DNA of 64,000 nt. It comes from Verrucomicrobiales bacterium. Its GTDB lineage: Bacteria; Verrucomicrobiota; Verrucomicrobiia; Limisphaerales; J093. Positions 17,153 through 26,519 of this stretch are shown piece after piece. Under the pieces are notes generated by a model that was given only the letters and a program-made list of their open reading frames with translations, did not search any database and was not told the DNA's origin. Each line of letters starts with the position of its first letter. The first letter of the stretch is position 1. The stretch covers positions 161,272-225,271 of the forward strand of contig JACKPV010000032.1 of the NCBI GenBank assembly GCA_024233305.1, written 5' to 3'. The translations under genes were made by a program, and so were the position numbers.

Positions 17153-17830
17153 TCGGTCGGAAAGCCAATGAGGCCATCCTCCCGTCACTGCTCAGTCAGG
17201 GGCCACTGAGTGGCCACAGCCGGCTGGGTCCTCAACAGCCAGAATCCACGCGGTTTGAGCAGAATCAGATCTCTGGCCCCCAGGTAGGTCCGGCTGCACG
17301 CCGCTGGTTTCCAGATGCTGCAGTCGCGACGAAACTCGTCGCGAATCTCTACCATACGGACGAAGACGTCCTGGGGCGGTCCTCGATCCCCTGCGGCCGA
17401 TCCCTCCTGACGGGGAAATCTTCCAGCGCGAGAGACCCGAGCCCAGCAACGCCCCATCCGGCCAGGCACTCCAGGAGCCGCCGAATGTTCTCGGGGCGCT
17501 GCGAGCGCACCGAGAATGTGAGGTCATCCCGAGCAGGACGAACCCGTTGCGGCACCCCGCCGACCGCGGCGTAGAACAACCGCCGTGACGAGGCTCGGCC
17601 AACAACCTTTCTGAACTCGCGCTAGTGGATTACCCATCGGTCTCGGGCATGGCGGCGGATGAATGCGCTCAGATGCTCCAACCGACGCAGCGGGTTGTCC
17701 CCCGCTCGACGGCGGCCCACCACCTTGAGGAGCGGAGGCGGCATGACAGAGCTGACGTTCACGCTCCGAGGCTAACCCTTGCTCGGCAAGCGGTCAATGC
17801 GGCCCACCTATGCGGCTATGCGGGAGGGGG
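17153..17830. repeat. Nucleotidyltransferase locus, duplicated unit copy 2
   Basis: This copy starts with GGTCGGAAAGCCAAT, as copy 1 does at 15628. The right-hand part (about 17642-17823) is almost identical to copy 1; the left-hand part is decayed. An extra partial repeat of the right edge (CTATGCGG, GCCCACCTAT) follows at 17824-17848. Confidence 0.8.
17170..17640 (-). pseudogene. Decayed second copy of the nucleotidyltransferase gene
   Basis: Fragments matching the intact protein are scattered over several minus-strand frames: RPENIRRLLECLAGWG at about 17450-17500 and LGARDLILLK at about 17250-17290. Many indels break the frame and the GGVAVSLNG start region is ruined. It is not expected to be functional. 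Confidence 0.75.
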
Positions 17831-17918
17831 CTATGCGGCCCACCTATCCCAGCCCACCCGTCCTCCGCGACGCCCATTTCGGCCCGCCCGGGAGGCCCCA
17901 ATCCCACACCAACCCGCC

Positions 17919-18949
17919 CCGTAAAGGGGTCAGTTCTTGAGATTGACATATGAGGCCGGATCCGGCAGTCCTCGGGGCATGGCCAGAAAGCTGAGAGTGG
18001 AGTATCCGGGGGCGGTCTATCACGTCCTCAATCGGGGCAACCGTCGGGAGGCCATCTTCCGTGACGACACCGACCGGCAGCGTTTCCTGGACACTCTGGC
18101 CGAGGCCTGCGCCAAGACCGGCTGGCAGATCCATGCGTTTTGCCTGATGCCCAATCACTTTCACTTGGTCGTCGAAACGCCGCAGCCCAACCTTGTAACC
18201 GGGATGAAGTGGTTCCTGGGCGCCTACACCGGGCGGTTCAATCGGCGTCACCAGCTCTTCGGCCACCTCTTCAGCGGGCGCTACAAGTCGCTGGTGGTGG
18301 ACGGCAGCGGCAGCGGTTATCTCAAGACCGTGTGCGACTACGTGCATCTGAACCCGTCGCGGGCCAAGTTGCTGAGGCTGACAGAGCCGTTGCGAGCGTA
18401 TGCTTGGAGCAGCTGGCCCCAATACCTGACGGCGCCGTCGAAGCGCTGGTCGTGGCTCCGCGTGGACCGGTTGCTGGGGGAACATGGCATCGGGCGGGAA
18501 AGCGCGGCGGGACGACGGGAACTGGAACGGCGAGTTGAGGGACGGCGGGCGGGCGAGGCGGGAGCGGATTACCGGCCCCTGCGGCGAGGATGGTGTTTGG
18601 GAGCGGAGCGCTTCCGGGAGGAATTGCTGGAGCAGATGGAGGAGGGCATGGGAGCCGAACACTACGGGGAGGAACGCCGGGAGACGATGCAGGCACGGGC
18701 CGAGCGGATGGTGGCGGAAGAACTGCAGGCCCTGGGATGGAGGGAGGAGGACCTGGCGCATCGGCCCAAGGGGGATCCGGGCAAGGTGGCGATGGCGGTG
18801 CGATTGAGGGCGCAGAGCACAATGACCGCCAAGTGGATTGCCGCCCGACTGGAGATGGGCACCCCCGGCTACCTGCACCATTTGCTCCATCGGCAGCAGC
18901 GCTCCGCCAAGACCTGATATGACAATATCAAGAACTGACCCTTTTACGG
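17919..18949 (+). mobile_element. Complete RAYT-type transposable element
   Basis: The element is 1,031 bp and bounded by 30-bp inverted terminal repeats (17919-17948 and 18920-18949) that match at 27 of 30 positions. The repeats start CCGTAAA and include GGGTCAGTTCTTGA. It carries one transposase gene. No target-site duplication is evident, as expected for HUH (Y1) transposition. Just inside the left end is GGCCGGATCCGGCAGTC, which holds a 12-base perfect palindrome. Each end, read outward, starts an open frame M(S/T)ISRTDPFT. Confidence 0.85.
17979..18917 (+). CDS. REP-associated tyrosine transposase (RAYT, TnpA_REP/Y1 family)
   Basis: This 312-residue protein begins MARKLRVEYPGAVYHVLNRG, the usual start of this family. 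The HUH metal motif is in CLMPNHFHLVVETP (about 50-63), and the probable catalytic tyrosine is in YVHLNPSRAKL (about 120-130). The N-terminal 160 residues form the transposase domain. The C-terminal half is charged and helical (ERRETMQARAERMVAEELQ), probably a DNA-binding extension containing a helix-turn-helix near residues 255-300. All expected motifs are present, so it may be active. It sits inside the element at 17919-18949. Confidence 0.9.
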   Translation: MARKLRVEYPGAVYHVLNRGNRREAIFRDDTDRQRFLDTLAEACAKTGWQIHAFCLMPNHFHLVVETPQPNLVTGMKWFLGAYTGRFNRRHQLFGHLFSGRYKSLVVDGSGSGYLKTVCDYVHLNPSRAKLLRLTEPLRAYAWSSWPQYLTAPSKRWSWLRVDRLLGEHGIGRESAAGRRELERRVEGRRAGEAGADYRPLRRGWCLGAERFREELLEQMEEGMGAEHYGEERRETMQARAERMVAEELQALGWREEDLAHRPKGDPGKVAMAVRLRAQSTMTAKWIAARLEMGTPGYLHHLLHRQQRSAKT

Positions 18950-20334
18950 ATCGGGACGGTTTTCGGGCGGGTTGGCGTCCGGTTTTCCCTGGTGGCCGCC
19001 CGGGCCGATTGCCGGCCTGGCTGATGTTGGGCTGGCTCCTGACCGGGCCGTGCGGGATGCGCGTTGCGGTCGTTGGAGCTGACGATGGTCCGGCGCGCGA
19101 TGCGGTTGTCGGGGTCGGTGTTCCCGAGGATCGCGCCTTGCGGGAAGAGCAGTTGCGGGCGGCCAAGGAACTGGTCGAGCGGTTTCCCACGAATGACGAT
19201 GCGGTTTACCTGCTTGGGTTGGTGTATGAGACCCAGGGGGACGTCGATGCAGCGATGGCGTGCTGGGAGCAGGCGCTGGCGCTGGATCCGACGCGGGCGG
19301 ATGCGCATCGGAGTCTTGGTTATGCCCATGAACTGCGCGAGGAACTCGAGCCGGCGGAGACGCATTTCCGAAAGGCGGTGGCGCTGGCGCCACAGGAACC
19401 CGAATACCGCATCCGGCTGGCGCATGCGCTGATGCTGAACGGTGATGCGGCAGGGGTACTGGAAACGCTCGCCGCCGTGTCGCCGCCGCTGCCGATGGCC
19501 GAACGGCTGCGCGGGCAGGCCTGCCAGCAGTTGGAACGGTTCGAGGACGCCCGGCGGCACTACGAGACGGCGCTGAAGCTGGACCCGGATTTTGCCGAGG
19601 CCTGCTACGGCCTCGCCCAGGTCTGTGCGCGGCTCGGGGAGGTGGAGACCGCGACGGCGTATCGTCAACGCTTCGCGGCGCTCAAGAGCGAGAGCCAGAC
19701 CCGGGGACGCCGGCAACGAAGCGCGTTTGACGCCGTGCAAATCGCCCGAGCGAGCGCCGCGCAGACCCTGGCGGATGTCGGCCGGGTTTATCTGGCCAGG
19801 CAACAGCCCGGCGAGGCAGAGCGGCGGTGGCAACGCGCGGCCGCGCTGGATCCGGCGAACGTGCCGGCGCGATTCAACCGGATGATGCTGCTGCAGCAAT
19901 CCGGTCGGAACGCCGAGGCCGTGGTGCTCTGTCGCGAACTGATCGGGATCGAGCCGGAGAACGGGATTCATCAGCTCGGGCTCGGCAATCTGCTGTTGCG
20001 GCTGGACCGGGTGGCTGATGCCGAGGAGGCCTTTCGTGCGGTGGTCCGGCTCGCACCCGAGCGACCCGAGGGCTGTTTCGCCCTGGCCCAGTTGCTGTCC
20101 CGGAGGGCGGACGGTTTGGCGGAGGCGGAGCGGATGGCCGAGCGCGCGGTCGCGTTGATGCCGGCGGCCCCCCATTTCTTTGTGCTGGGCCGCATCCAGT
20201 TGCGTAACGGTCGTCTGGCCGCGGCGCGCGCGAATCTGGATCGGGCCTGTGCAATGGAACCTGGCAACGCCGAGTTCGCCCGGTGGCGGGCGTCGGTCAT
20301 GCAGCCGACCGGCGAAGCGCCCTCCAAGCCATGA
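18919..20334 (+). CDS. Tetratricopeptide repeat protein, secreted or anchored
   Basis: This 471-residue protein has about nine TPR units, for example AVYLLGLVYETQGDVDAAMACWEQ and ARRHYETALKLDPDFAEACY. A hydrophobic segment (LPAWLMLGWLLTGPCG, about 32-47) looks like a signal peptide or lipobox-like export signal. The frame opens at an ATG (18919) that lies in the right terminal repeat of the RAYT element, and the first ten residues (MTISRTDPFT) are element-encoded. The native start may have been lost; an internal ATG at 19024 or a TTG at about 19009 are alternatives. The stop overlaps the ATG of the next gene (ATGA), so the two are coupled. Confidence 0.85.
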   Translation: MTISRTDPFTDRDGFRAGWRPVFPGGRPGRLPAWLMLGWLLTGPCGMRVAVVGADDGPARDAVVGVGVPEDRALREEQLRAAKELVERFPTNDDAVYLLGLVYETQGDVDAAMACWEQALALDPTRADAHRSLGYAHELREELEPAETHFRKAVALAPQEPEYRIRLAHALMLNGDAAGVLETLAAVSPPLPMAERLRGQACQQLERFEDARRHYETALKLDPDFAEACYGLAQVCARLGEVETATAYRQRFAALKSESQTRGRRQRSAFDAVQIARASAAQTLADVGRVYLARQQPGEAERRWQRAAALDPANVPARFNRMMLLQQSGRNAEAVVLCRELIGIEPENGIHQLGLGNLLLRLDRVADAEEAFRAVVRLAPERPEGCFALAQLLSRRADGLAEAERMAERAVALMPAAPHFFVLGRIQLRNGRLAAARANLDRACAMEPGNAEFARWRASVMQPTGEAPSKP

Positions 20335-22130
20335 ACCGCGCAGCAACCACCGCCATCCGCGTGGCTTCCGCTGCCCTGGCTGGGGAACTCCGGGTGCCCC
20401 GGGGGTTCGGGTTTGCGGCGCGGGGCTGGCTGGTCGCCGGTTGTTCTTTCCTGCTGGGGGCCCGCCTCGCCTCCGGGGCCGCGCCGGCTTCGAGCATTCG
20501 GCTTACCGATGTCACCGCGGCGACCGGCATCGATTTCGTCCACACCGACGGCAGTTCCGGGCAGCGCTACATCGTCGAGACGGTCAGTGCCGGTCTGGCC
20601 ACGTTCGACTACGATCAGGATGGCGATGTCGACATCTACTTTCTGAATGGCGCGCCGCTTCGGGGGGCGACGGCGGACCCGGCGCCCGTCAACCGGCTCT
20701 ATCGCAACGACGGCAACTGGCGCTTCACCGACGTGACGGCCGCGGCCGGCGTGGGCGACCGGGGTTACGGATTGGGGGTGACGGTGGGCGACTACAACAA
20801 CGACGGCCATCCCGACCTCTATCTGAACAATTTCGGACCCAACGTGCTTTACCGGAACAACGGCGACGGCACGTTCACCGACGCGACGCGGGAAGCCGGC
20901 GTGGCGAACGGCGATCAGGTGGGCGCCGGGGCCTGCTTCCTCGACATGGATGCGGACGGGGACCTCGACCTCTACGTCGCGAACTACGTGGACTTCACTT
21001 ATGCCCGGCATCGCGTGGCGCGGTTCAACGGCTATCCCGCTTATGTGGGGCCGATGGACTACAACCCCACGCCCGACACGCTCTATCGGAACGAAGGCAA
21101 TGGCACGTTCAGCGATGTGAGCCGGGCCTCGGGGGTGGCGGCGCATCCGGGCACGGGCATGGGGATGGTGTGCGCCGACTTCGACCGGGACGGTGACACC
21201 GACATATTCGTAGGCAACGACGTCGCGGGAAACTTCTTCTGGATCAACGACGGCACGGGGCATTTCGCGGAATCGGCCCTGGCGACCGGAGTGGCCTACA
21301 GCTTCAACGGCGTGGCGCAGGGAACGATGGGGGTGGATTGCGGAGACAGTGACAACGACGGTTGGCTGGATTTCTACATGACCTCTTACCAGCAGGACAC
21401 CGCCACCCTGTACCGCAACCTGGGCAACGGCATGTTCGACGATGTCACGCAATCCACCGGCGCCGGCCAGGGCACCCTGCCGCACGTGACCTGGGGGTGC
21501 GCGATGGCGGACCTCGACAACGATGGTTGGCGTGATTTGCTGGTGGCGGCGGGGCACCTGCACGACAACGTCGAGCTGTTCGACAAGGTCACCAGCTATC
21601 ACGCCCGCAATTTCGTGTTCCAGAACCTGGGCAACGGCCGGTTTGCGAACGTGTCCGACCGGTGCGGCAATGGTCTGGACGTCACGCTCAGCAGCCGCGG
21701 GTTGGCCTGCGATGACCTGGACAACGACGGTGACCTGGACGTTGTCATCCTGAACTCGCGTCGCGAACCGACCCTGTTACGGAATGACACACCGTCCGGC
21801 AATCACTGGCTGCAGGTGCAATTGCGTGGCGCCCGCACCAACCGCGACGGCGTCGGGGCGCGGGTCACGGTGGTGGCGGGCGACCGGCAATGGGTGGATG
21901 AGGTGCATTCAGGCCGCGGTTACCAGGGGCATTTCGGCAGCCGGCTGCATTTCGGACTGGGGAGCCGGTCGCGGGTCGACCGCGTCGAGGTGCGGTGGTT
22001 GGGCGGGGGGACGAACGTGGTCGAGAGCCCCGGCCCGGACCGGTTGGTCAGCGTGACCGAGACCCTCCCAGATTCCGCTACGGGAGCGGGGCAAGGACGC
22101 GAGCGGAGGGAGGAGATTTCGGTTCAGTGA
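20331..22130 (+). CDS. CRTAC1/ASPIC-UnbV family FG-GAP repeat protein
   Basis: This 599-residue exported protein has a signal peptide (about 20-46, GWLVAGCSFLLGARLASGA). FG-GAP/VCBS beta-propeller repeats follow (about 50-480) with calcium loops such as DYDQDGDVDIYFLNG, DYNNDGHPDLYLNNFG and DFDRDGDTDIFVGND. The ASPIC/UnbV domain is at about 500-580 (NHWLQVQLRG, then NRDGVGARV, then SGRGYQGHFGSRLHFGLG). Pairs of a TPR protein and an ASPIC/UnbV protein are common in Verrucomicrobia and Planctomycetes; the function is thought to be extracellular binding but is not established. It is coupled to the TPR gene by an ATGA overlap. Confidence 0.92.
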   Translation: MNRAATTAIRVASAALAGELRVPRGFGFAARGWLVAGCSFLLGARLASGAAPASSIRLTDVTAATGIDFVHTDGSSGQRYIVETVSAGLATFDYDQDGDVDIYFLNGAPLRGATADPAPVNRLYRNDGNWRFTDVTAAAGVGDRGYGLGVTVGDYNNDGHPDLYLNNFGPNVLYRNNGDGTFTDATREAGVANGDQVGAGACFLDMDADGDLDLYVANYVDFTYARHRVARFNGYPAYVGPMDYNPTPDTLYRNEGNGTFSDVSRASGVAAHPGTGMGMVCADFDRDGDTDIFVGNDVAGNFFWINDGTGHFAESALATGVAYSFNGVAQGTMGVDCGDSDNDGWLDFYMTSYQQDTATLYRNLGNGMFDDVTQSTGAGQGTLPHVTWGCAMADLDNDGWRDLLVAAGHLHDNVELFDKVTSYHARNFVFQNLGNGRFANVSDRCGNGLDVTLSSRGLACDDLDNDGDLDVVILNSRREPTLLRNDTPSGNHWLQVQLRGARTNRDGVGARVTVVAGDRQWVDEVHSGRGYQGHFGSRLHFGLGSRSRVDRVEVRWLGGGTNVVESPGPDRLVSVTETLPDSATGAGQGRERREEISVQ

Positions 22131-22157
22131 TCGCGGGAGCGAAGGAGTGTGGCTGGC

Positions 22158-22454
22158 ATGGAAACACAGGCGGGCATTCAAGGCGTGTTCGACTTCGAGT
22201 CGGGCAACAGCAACGGATTCCAGAACTGGCGGCGCGAACAGGAACGCCGGCTGGAGGCGGTCCGGCGGGAATGGGGTCTGCCGGTCGGTCGGCGGGTGCG
22301 GTTGCGTCTGCGGGACATCGACGGCGAGTTCGAGGGAAGACTGTTACTCGTGCATCAGCCCGTGACGTGTGATGCGCGTCTGCCGCTACACCTTCGCATC
22401 GACGCGATGGACTTCCGAAGCACGGATATCGAGCAGTGCATCCGGCTGTCGTAG
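22158..22454 (+). CDS. Small conserved hypothetical protein
   Basis: This 98-residue soluble protein starts METQAGIQGVFDFESGNSNG. I chose the ATG at 22158 because GGAG lies about 10 bases upstream. Residues 45-95 contain alternating strands (RRVRLRLRDIDGEFEGRLLL, then RLPLHLRIDAMDF), suggesting a small beta-barrel. I do not recognise the family. It lies 27 bases after the ASPIC/UnbV gene on the same strand and converges on the helicase gene with 6 bases between the stops. Confidence 0.65.
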   Translation: METQAGIQGVFDFESGNSNGFQNWRREQERRLEAVRREWGLPVGRRVRLRLRDIDGEFEGRLLLVHQPVTCDARLPLHLRIDAMDFRSTDIEQCIRLS

Positions 22455-22460
22455 CCGGCG

Positions 22461-25400
22461 TCATGCGGGCTGCTCGTCCGGTTGAAGGAACCCGGGGAGG
22501 GGCACGGACGCCGCCTGCCCGGTGGCGAGAAAGTAGAGCCAGGCTTCGCGCACGGGGCGCCGATGAATCCGGCCAAGCGCCATGGCGTAGAGGGCGAGTT
22601 GGGGCGTGTAGGCGCGGAGCTTTGCCTCCAGCGATGCGGCGGTGACGCGGTCGGTCTTGAAATCCACCAGCCAGATGTCCTCCGGTTCGATCACCGCCAC
22701 GTCAACCACGCCCTGAACGACGATGACTTCGTCGGGCGCGAGTCCCGGCCGCACGGGCAAGCCCAGCCGGGTGGCATCCTCCGGTGTGAGGCGCAAGGTG
22801 AACTCGAACTCGCGTCGCACCGCGGCCGCATTGCCCCGCAAGCGCGCGGCGAGTTCGGACTGCCCGAAGGCGGTCAACGCGGCGAAATCCAGGGAATCCA
22901 CCTCCTCGCGCGGCAGCCTTCCCGCGGCGGCCAGCGCTTCCGCCTGCGCGCGGGTTGCCGCTTCCGTGGCCAGTCCGCCGAGGTCCGCGTATTGCAGGAA
23001 GCGATGGTGCGCCGTGCCCCGTTCCGCGGCGGACAGCAAGGTTCCGTCGGGTTCGAGTCGCAAGGGAGGGAAGATCGTGGGAGCGGGCGTCGGCTCGCGA
23101 AAGAGCGGTCGAGACTCGTCTCCGTCCGCGATCGCCACCGTGCGCACGCGCAGGCTGGTAACCGAACTCTTTGCCGGTTCGCGGGTGGCATCCGGATGGG
23201 GGTAGGGGAGGTCCAGGCGCCGGTGGTGAGCCGCGAGTTCGGCGAGGTCTGGAAGGTCGGGGGTCGGGGGCGGCTCCGGCGCAGCGGCTTCCCGGGGGCG
23301 GGGACGCTCGATCCGCCAGGAGAAGCGCTCATTCTGTCCGGACGCGTGTTCGAGCCAATCCGGGCCGGCCCCCCAGAGATTCAATTGCGGTCCCAGCCAG
23401 TCCAGGACGGACCGGGCCTGCAACAGACGGCGCGTGGGCCAGCGCCCGGACGGCGCCGCGTCCCAGCGCTCGACCAACGGGCGTCGCGGAGAATCCGTCG
23501 CCGATCCCGCCAAAATCAGCTTTGCCTCCGCCCGCGTGCAGGCCACGTAGAGCAGTCGCAGTTCCTCGCCGAGCAGCTCCGCGCGCCGGCGTTCCGAGGC
23601 GAGCAGCAGGGGCAGGCTGGGATAGGAGGAACGGGCGCCGGGCGGCTGGATGCGCGGGCACAGTCCGTATTTCTCGTCGATCAGGATCGCGCCGCGCAGG
23701 TCCGCTTCGTTGAACTGCTTGCCGAGATCGGCCACGACGACCACGGGAAACTCGAGCCCCTTGCTCTTGTGAATGCTCATCAACTGCACGGCGTCCGCTC
23801 CCTCGACCGCGGGCGGTTCCGGATCGAACTCGCTCTCGCGCTGCGCGTCGATGAAGCGCAGAAAACGGTGCAGGCTGTGCCGCTGGAACTGGTCGAATTG
23901 GCGCGCCAGCGCGATGAGCTGCCGGACGTTGGCCCGCCGTTGACGGCGCCTCGGCTGGAGGTTCAGCCAGTCTTCGTAGTGGGTCTGCGTGAGGATGGCC
24001 TCGAGGCATTCCGACAGCGCGGCGCGGCGCACCCATTCCCGCCATTCGCGATAGCGATCGAAGAAACGCCCGAGCTTTTCGCGTGCGCTCCGGTGAACCG
24101 CCGCCAGCGTTACCTCGTCTTCGGCATCATCCAGGGCCGTTCCTTCCGGGTTGGCTTCGGCGGCCAGCGTGGGGTGCGGGCCGGCGTGAAATCGCTGCGC
24201 CGCCGTCCAAACCAGTCCGTGACGCTGGTGCACGCGGAGGGCGGCGAGTTCGTCGACCGTCAGCCCCACGAGCGGCGAGCGGAAGACCGCCAGGGCGGGG
24301 AGATCCTGGAGCGGGTTGTCCAGCAGGGCGAGGAGGTTCAGCAGATCCTGCACCTCGAGCGATTCATACAGGCCGCGGCGCGCCACCGCCAGCGGCACGC
24401 CTTCTTGTTCGAAGACCTTGGCATAGCTTTCGGCGCGGGCGGCCGGCGAGCGCAGCAGGATGACCATGTCGGCCCAGGTCACCGGGCGTCGACCGCCGTC
24501 CCGCAGCGGCACCTCGAGGCCCGTCTCCCGCAGTTCGCGAAGCCGCCGGGCCACGGCCGTCGCCTCCGCTTCCACGCGGGAGGAATCCCCGGCGGTCGAC
24601 GCGTCACCCGGGTCTCCGCCCTCACTTGCGGTCCCGCCACCCTCGACGCAAAGCAGCACTTCGACGGGCCCCGGCGCGACCGGCCAGGAGCGGGCCGGAT
24701 CGCCGGGATTCAAGCGGGATTCCGAACCGAATTCGACCCCGCCGACCTCGCGCCGCATCAGCGCCGCAAAGAGATCGTTGACGAAATGCAGAAGGCCCGG
24801 GTGGCTGCGGAAGTTCTCCTGCAAGTGAAATGTCCGACCCGCCGCCGCGCCATCCGCCCATTCGTCCGCATAGTGGCGGAAGATGGTCGGGTCGGTTCTG
24901 CGGAACCGGTAAATGCTCTGCTTGAGATCCCCGACCAGGAACCGGTTGCCCGGGCCATCGGTCCGGCTTACCAGGCGAAGGATGCGGTCCTGGACGGCGT
25001 TGATGTCCTGGTATTCGTCGACCAACACCATCTCGTAGCGGGCGCGGATTTCCTCCCCCAGCCGGGTGGGCTCTCCGGTTGGCGGCGCTTGCAGCAACCG
25101 GAGGGCGAAGTGTTCGAGGTCGTCGAAATCCAGCGCTCCCGCCTCCCGACGCGCCCCCGCAAAGTCGTTGAGGAAGGCGCGGGTCAGGTCGATCAAGGCC
25201 AGCATATGCGGCTGCACAAGCCGCCAGTCCTGCGCCAGCGGGTCGCCGGTTGCGTCCGGCGCGAGCGACCCGTGGAATTCGCCCGCCTGCTCGAAGAGGT
25301 CGTCGAACGGTTTCCGCGAGCGGGCCTCCTTGCGCGGCCAAGCGTTTTTTACCGACAGGATGTCCGCCAGCAGCGCCACCTGTTGATCGCGCGAGGCCCG

Positions 25401-26192
25401 GGATCCGAAGCCGGCCAAAGCCGCCGCCACGGCCGCGAGTCGCGGCTCCCCGGCCTGCGCCCCGGCCACCACCTCGCCCCAGAACGCCGCCCAGCGGTCC
25501 AGGCCCTCGACGGCGATCCGGGACCAAGTCGGGAAGCTAGGTTCCAAGGCGTCATCCCCCGGGGGCGGAGCGCCGGTTTCGGGACGCGTCGCCGACCAAA
25601 AGGCGCGCAGCCGCTCGAGCCAGGCTTCCGGAGCCGGCAGTGACCGGGCGAAACCGTAGAGGGCGCGGACCAGTTCCTCGACCGTTTCGACGCGTCCCTG
25701 GCCGATTGTGGCGACCATGTTCCGGAAGGCTTCCCCGGTGGGCGACCGGTCGGCGAAGCGGCGCTCGAACAGGTCCGTGATGACGCCGCGTGACAGCACG
25801 GCGGACTGGGCTTCGTCGAGGATGGCCGGTTGGGGATCGAGGCCGAGTTCGTGGAAATGCTCGCGGACAAGCTGCCCGCAAAAGCCGTGGAGCGTGCCGA
25901 TGGCGGCGGTGTCGACGAGGGCGATCTGCTCGCCCAGCCAGGCGTCTTCGGGGCGCGCGGCGTGTGCCTGTTCGAGCCGGCTCCGGAGGCGTTCCCGCAT
26001 TTCGCGGGCGGCCGCCTCGGTGAAGGTCACGACCAGGAGGGCGTCGAGTTCGACCCGTGGCGGCTCACGGAGCAGCGCCTGCGCGCAACGCTCGACCAGG
26101 GTCCGCGTCTTGCCGGTTCCGGCGCCGGCCATCACCAGGGTGTTGCCCCTGGCCTCGATGCCGGCCTGCTGGCTGGCCGTAAAGGACGCCAT
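22461..26192 (-). CDS. addA: UvrD/REP helicase with C-terminal nuclease, AddA/RecB-like
   Basis: This 1,243-residue protein is a superfamily 1 ATP-dependent DNA helicase-nuclease for double-strand break processing. The ATPase has Walker A AGAGTGKT near the start, TFTEAAAREMRERL, and Walker B VLVDEYQD; helicase motifs QSIYRFRRTDP and VQLMSIHKSKGLEFPVV follow. The C-terminus carries a PD-(D/E)XK nuclease signature: AERGTAHHRFLQYAD, then VVQGVVDVAVIEPEDIWLVDFKTD. I chose the ATG at 26192 (MASFTASQQAGIEA). The usual partner AddB/RexB is not adjacent, so it may be encoded elsewhere or the enzyme may act alone. The gene symbol is tentative. Confidence 0.85.
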   Translation of the reverse strand: MASFTASQQAGIEARGNTLVMAGAGTGKTRTLVERCAQALLREPPRVELDALLVVTFTEAAAREMRERLRSRLEQAHAARPEDAWLGEQIALVDTAAIGTLHGFCGQLVREHFHELGLDPQPAILDEAQSAVLSRGVITDLFERRFADRSPTGEAFRNMVATIGQGRVETVEELVRALYGFARSLPAPEAWLERLRAFWSATRPETGAPPPGDDALEPSFPTWSRIAVEGLDRWAAFWGEVVAGAQAGEPRLAAVAAALAGFGSRASRDQQVALLADILSVKNAWPRKEARSRKPFDDLFEQAGEFHGSLAPDATGDPLAQDWRLVQPHMLALIDLTRAFLNDFAGARREAGALDFDDLEHFALRLLQAPPTGEPTRLGEEIRARYEMVLVDEYQDINAVQDRILRLVSRTDGPGNRFLVGDLKQSIYRFRRTDPTIFRHYADEWADGAAAGRTFHLQENFRSHPGLLHFVNDLFAALMRREVGGVEFGSESRLNPGDPARSWPVAPGPVEVLLCVEGGGTASEGGDPGDASTAGDSSRVEAEATAVARRLRELRETGLEVPLRDGGRRPVTWADMVILLRSPAARAESYAKVFEQEGVPLAVARRGLYESLEVQDLLNLLALLDNPLQDLPALAVFRSPLVGLTVDELAALRVHQRHGLVWTAAQRFHAGPHPTLAAEANPEGTALDDAEDEVTLAAVHRSAREKLGRFFDRYREWREWVRRAALSECLEAILTQTHYEDWLNLQPRRRQRRANVRQLIALARQFDQFQRHSLHRFLRFIDAQRESEFDPEPPAVEGADAVQLMSIHKSKGLEFPVVVVADLGKQFNEADLRGAILIDEKYGLCPRIQPPGARSSYPSLPLLLASERRRAELLGEELRLLYVACTRAEAKLILAGSATDSPRRPLVERWDAAPSGRWPTRRLLQARSVLDWLGPQLNLWGAGPDWLEHASGQNERFSWRIERPRPREAAAPEPPPTPDLPDLAELAAHHRRLDLPYPHPDATREPAKSSVTSLRVRTVAIADGDESRPLFREPTPAPTIFPPLRLEPDGTLLSAAERGTAHHRFLQYADLGGLATEAATRAQAEALAAAGRLPREEVDSLDFAALTAFGQSELAARLRGNAAAVRREFEFTLRLTPEDATRLGLPVRPGLAPDEVIVVQGVVDVAVIEPEDIWLVDFKTDRVTAASLEAKLRAYTPQLALYAMALGRIHRRPVREAWLYFLATGQAASVPLPGFLQPDEQPA

Positions 26193-26519
26193 AAGGCGAA
26201 GGCTGGCGGCGACCGTGATCAAAGTCAAAGGCTCGCTGCACCGGGTCGCCGCTTCCGCTGAGTTGCCCGCTGATCAACACCGTGACGGGAATGCGCCGCG
26301 CGGCCTTTGCCGAGCGCGGGAATCACTCCGCTCGGTGGTGGCTCTCCCGCGCGGCAGGCGGAAAGCAATCGGCGCTCTGATCCGGGGGGGCGGGCGCACT
26401 CCGAAGCGGCGTACAGGCGCCCGGGACGGGGTGGTGGGTGAGAAGTTCCTTGGCCCGGTGCGGTATTGGTACTAACGTTATCTCCGAACCCGGGATGGTC
26501 GGGATCAATCACGCGCACC

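Noticed and set aside
22482..25643. 1,053-codon plus-strand frame opposite the helicase
   Set aside because: It is the antisense of a well-supported helicase-nuclease and has no domain.
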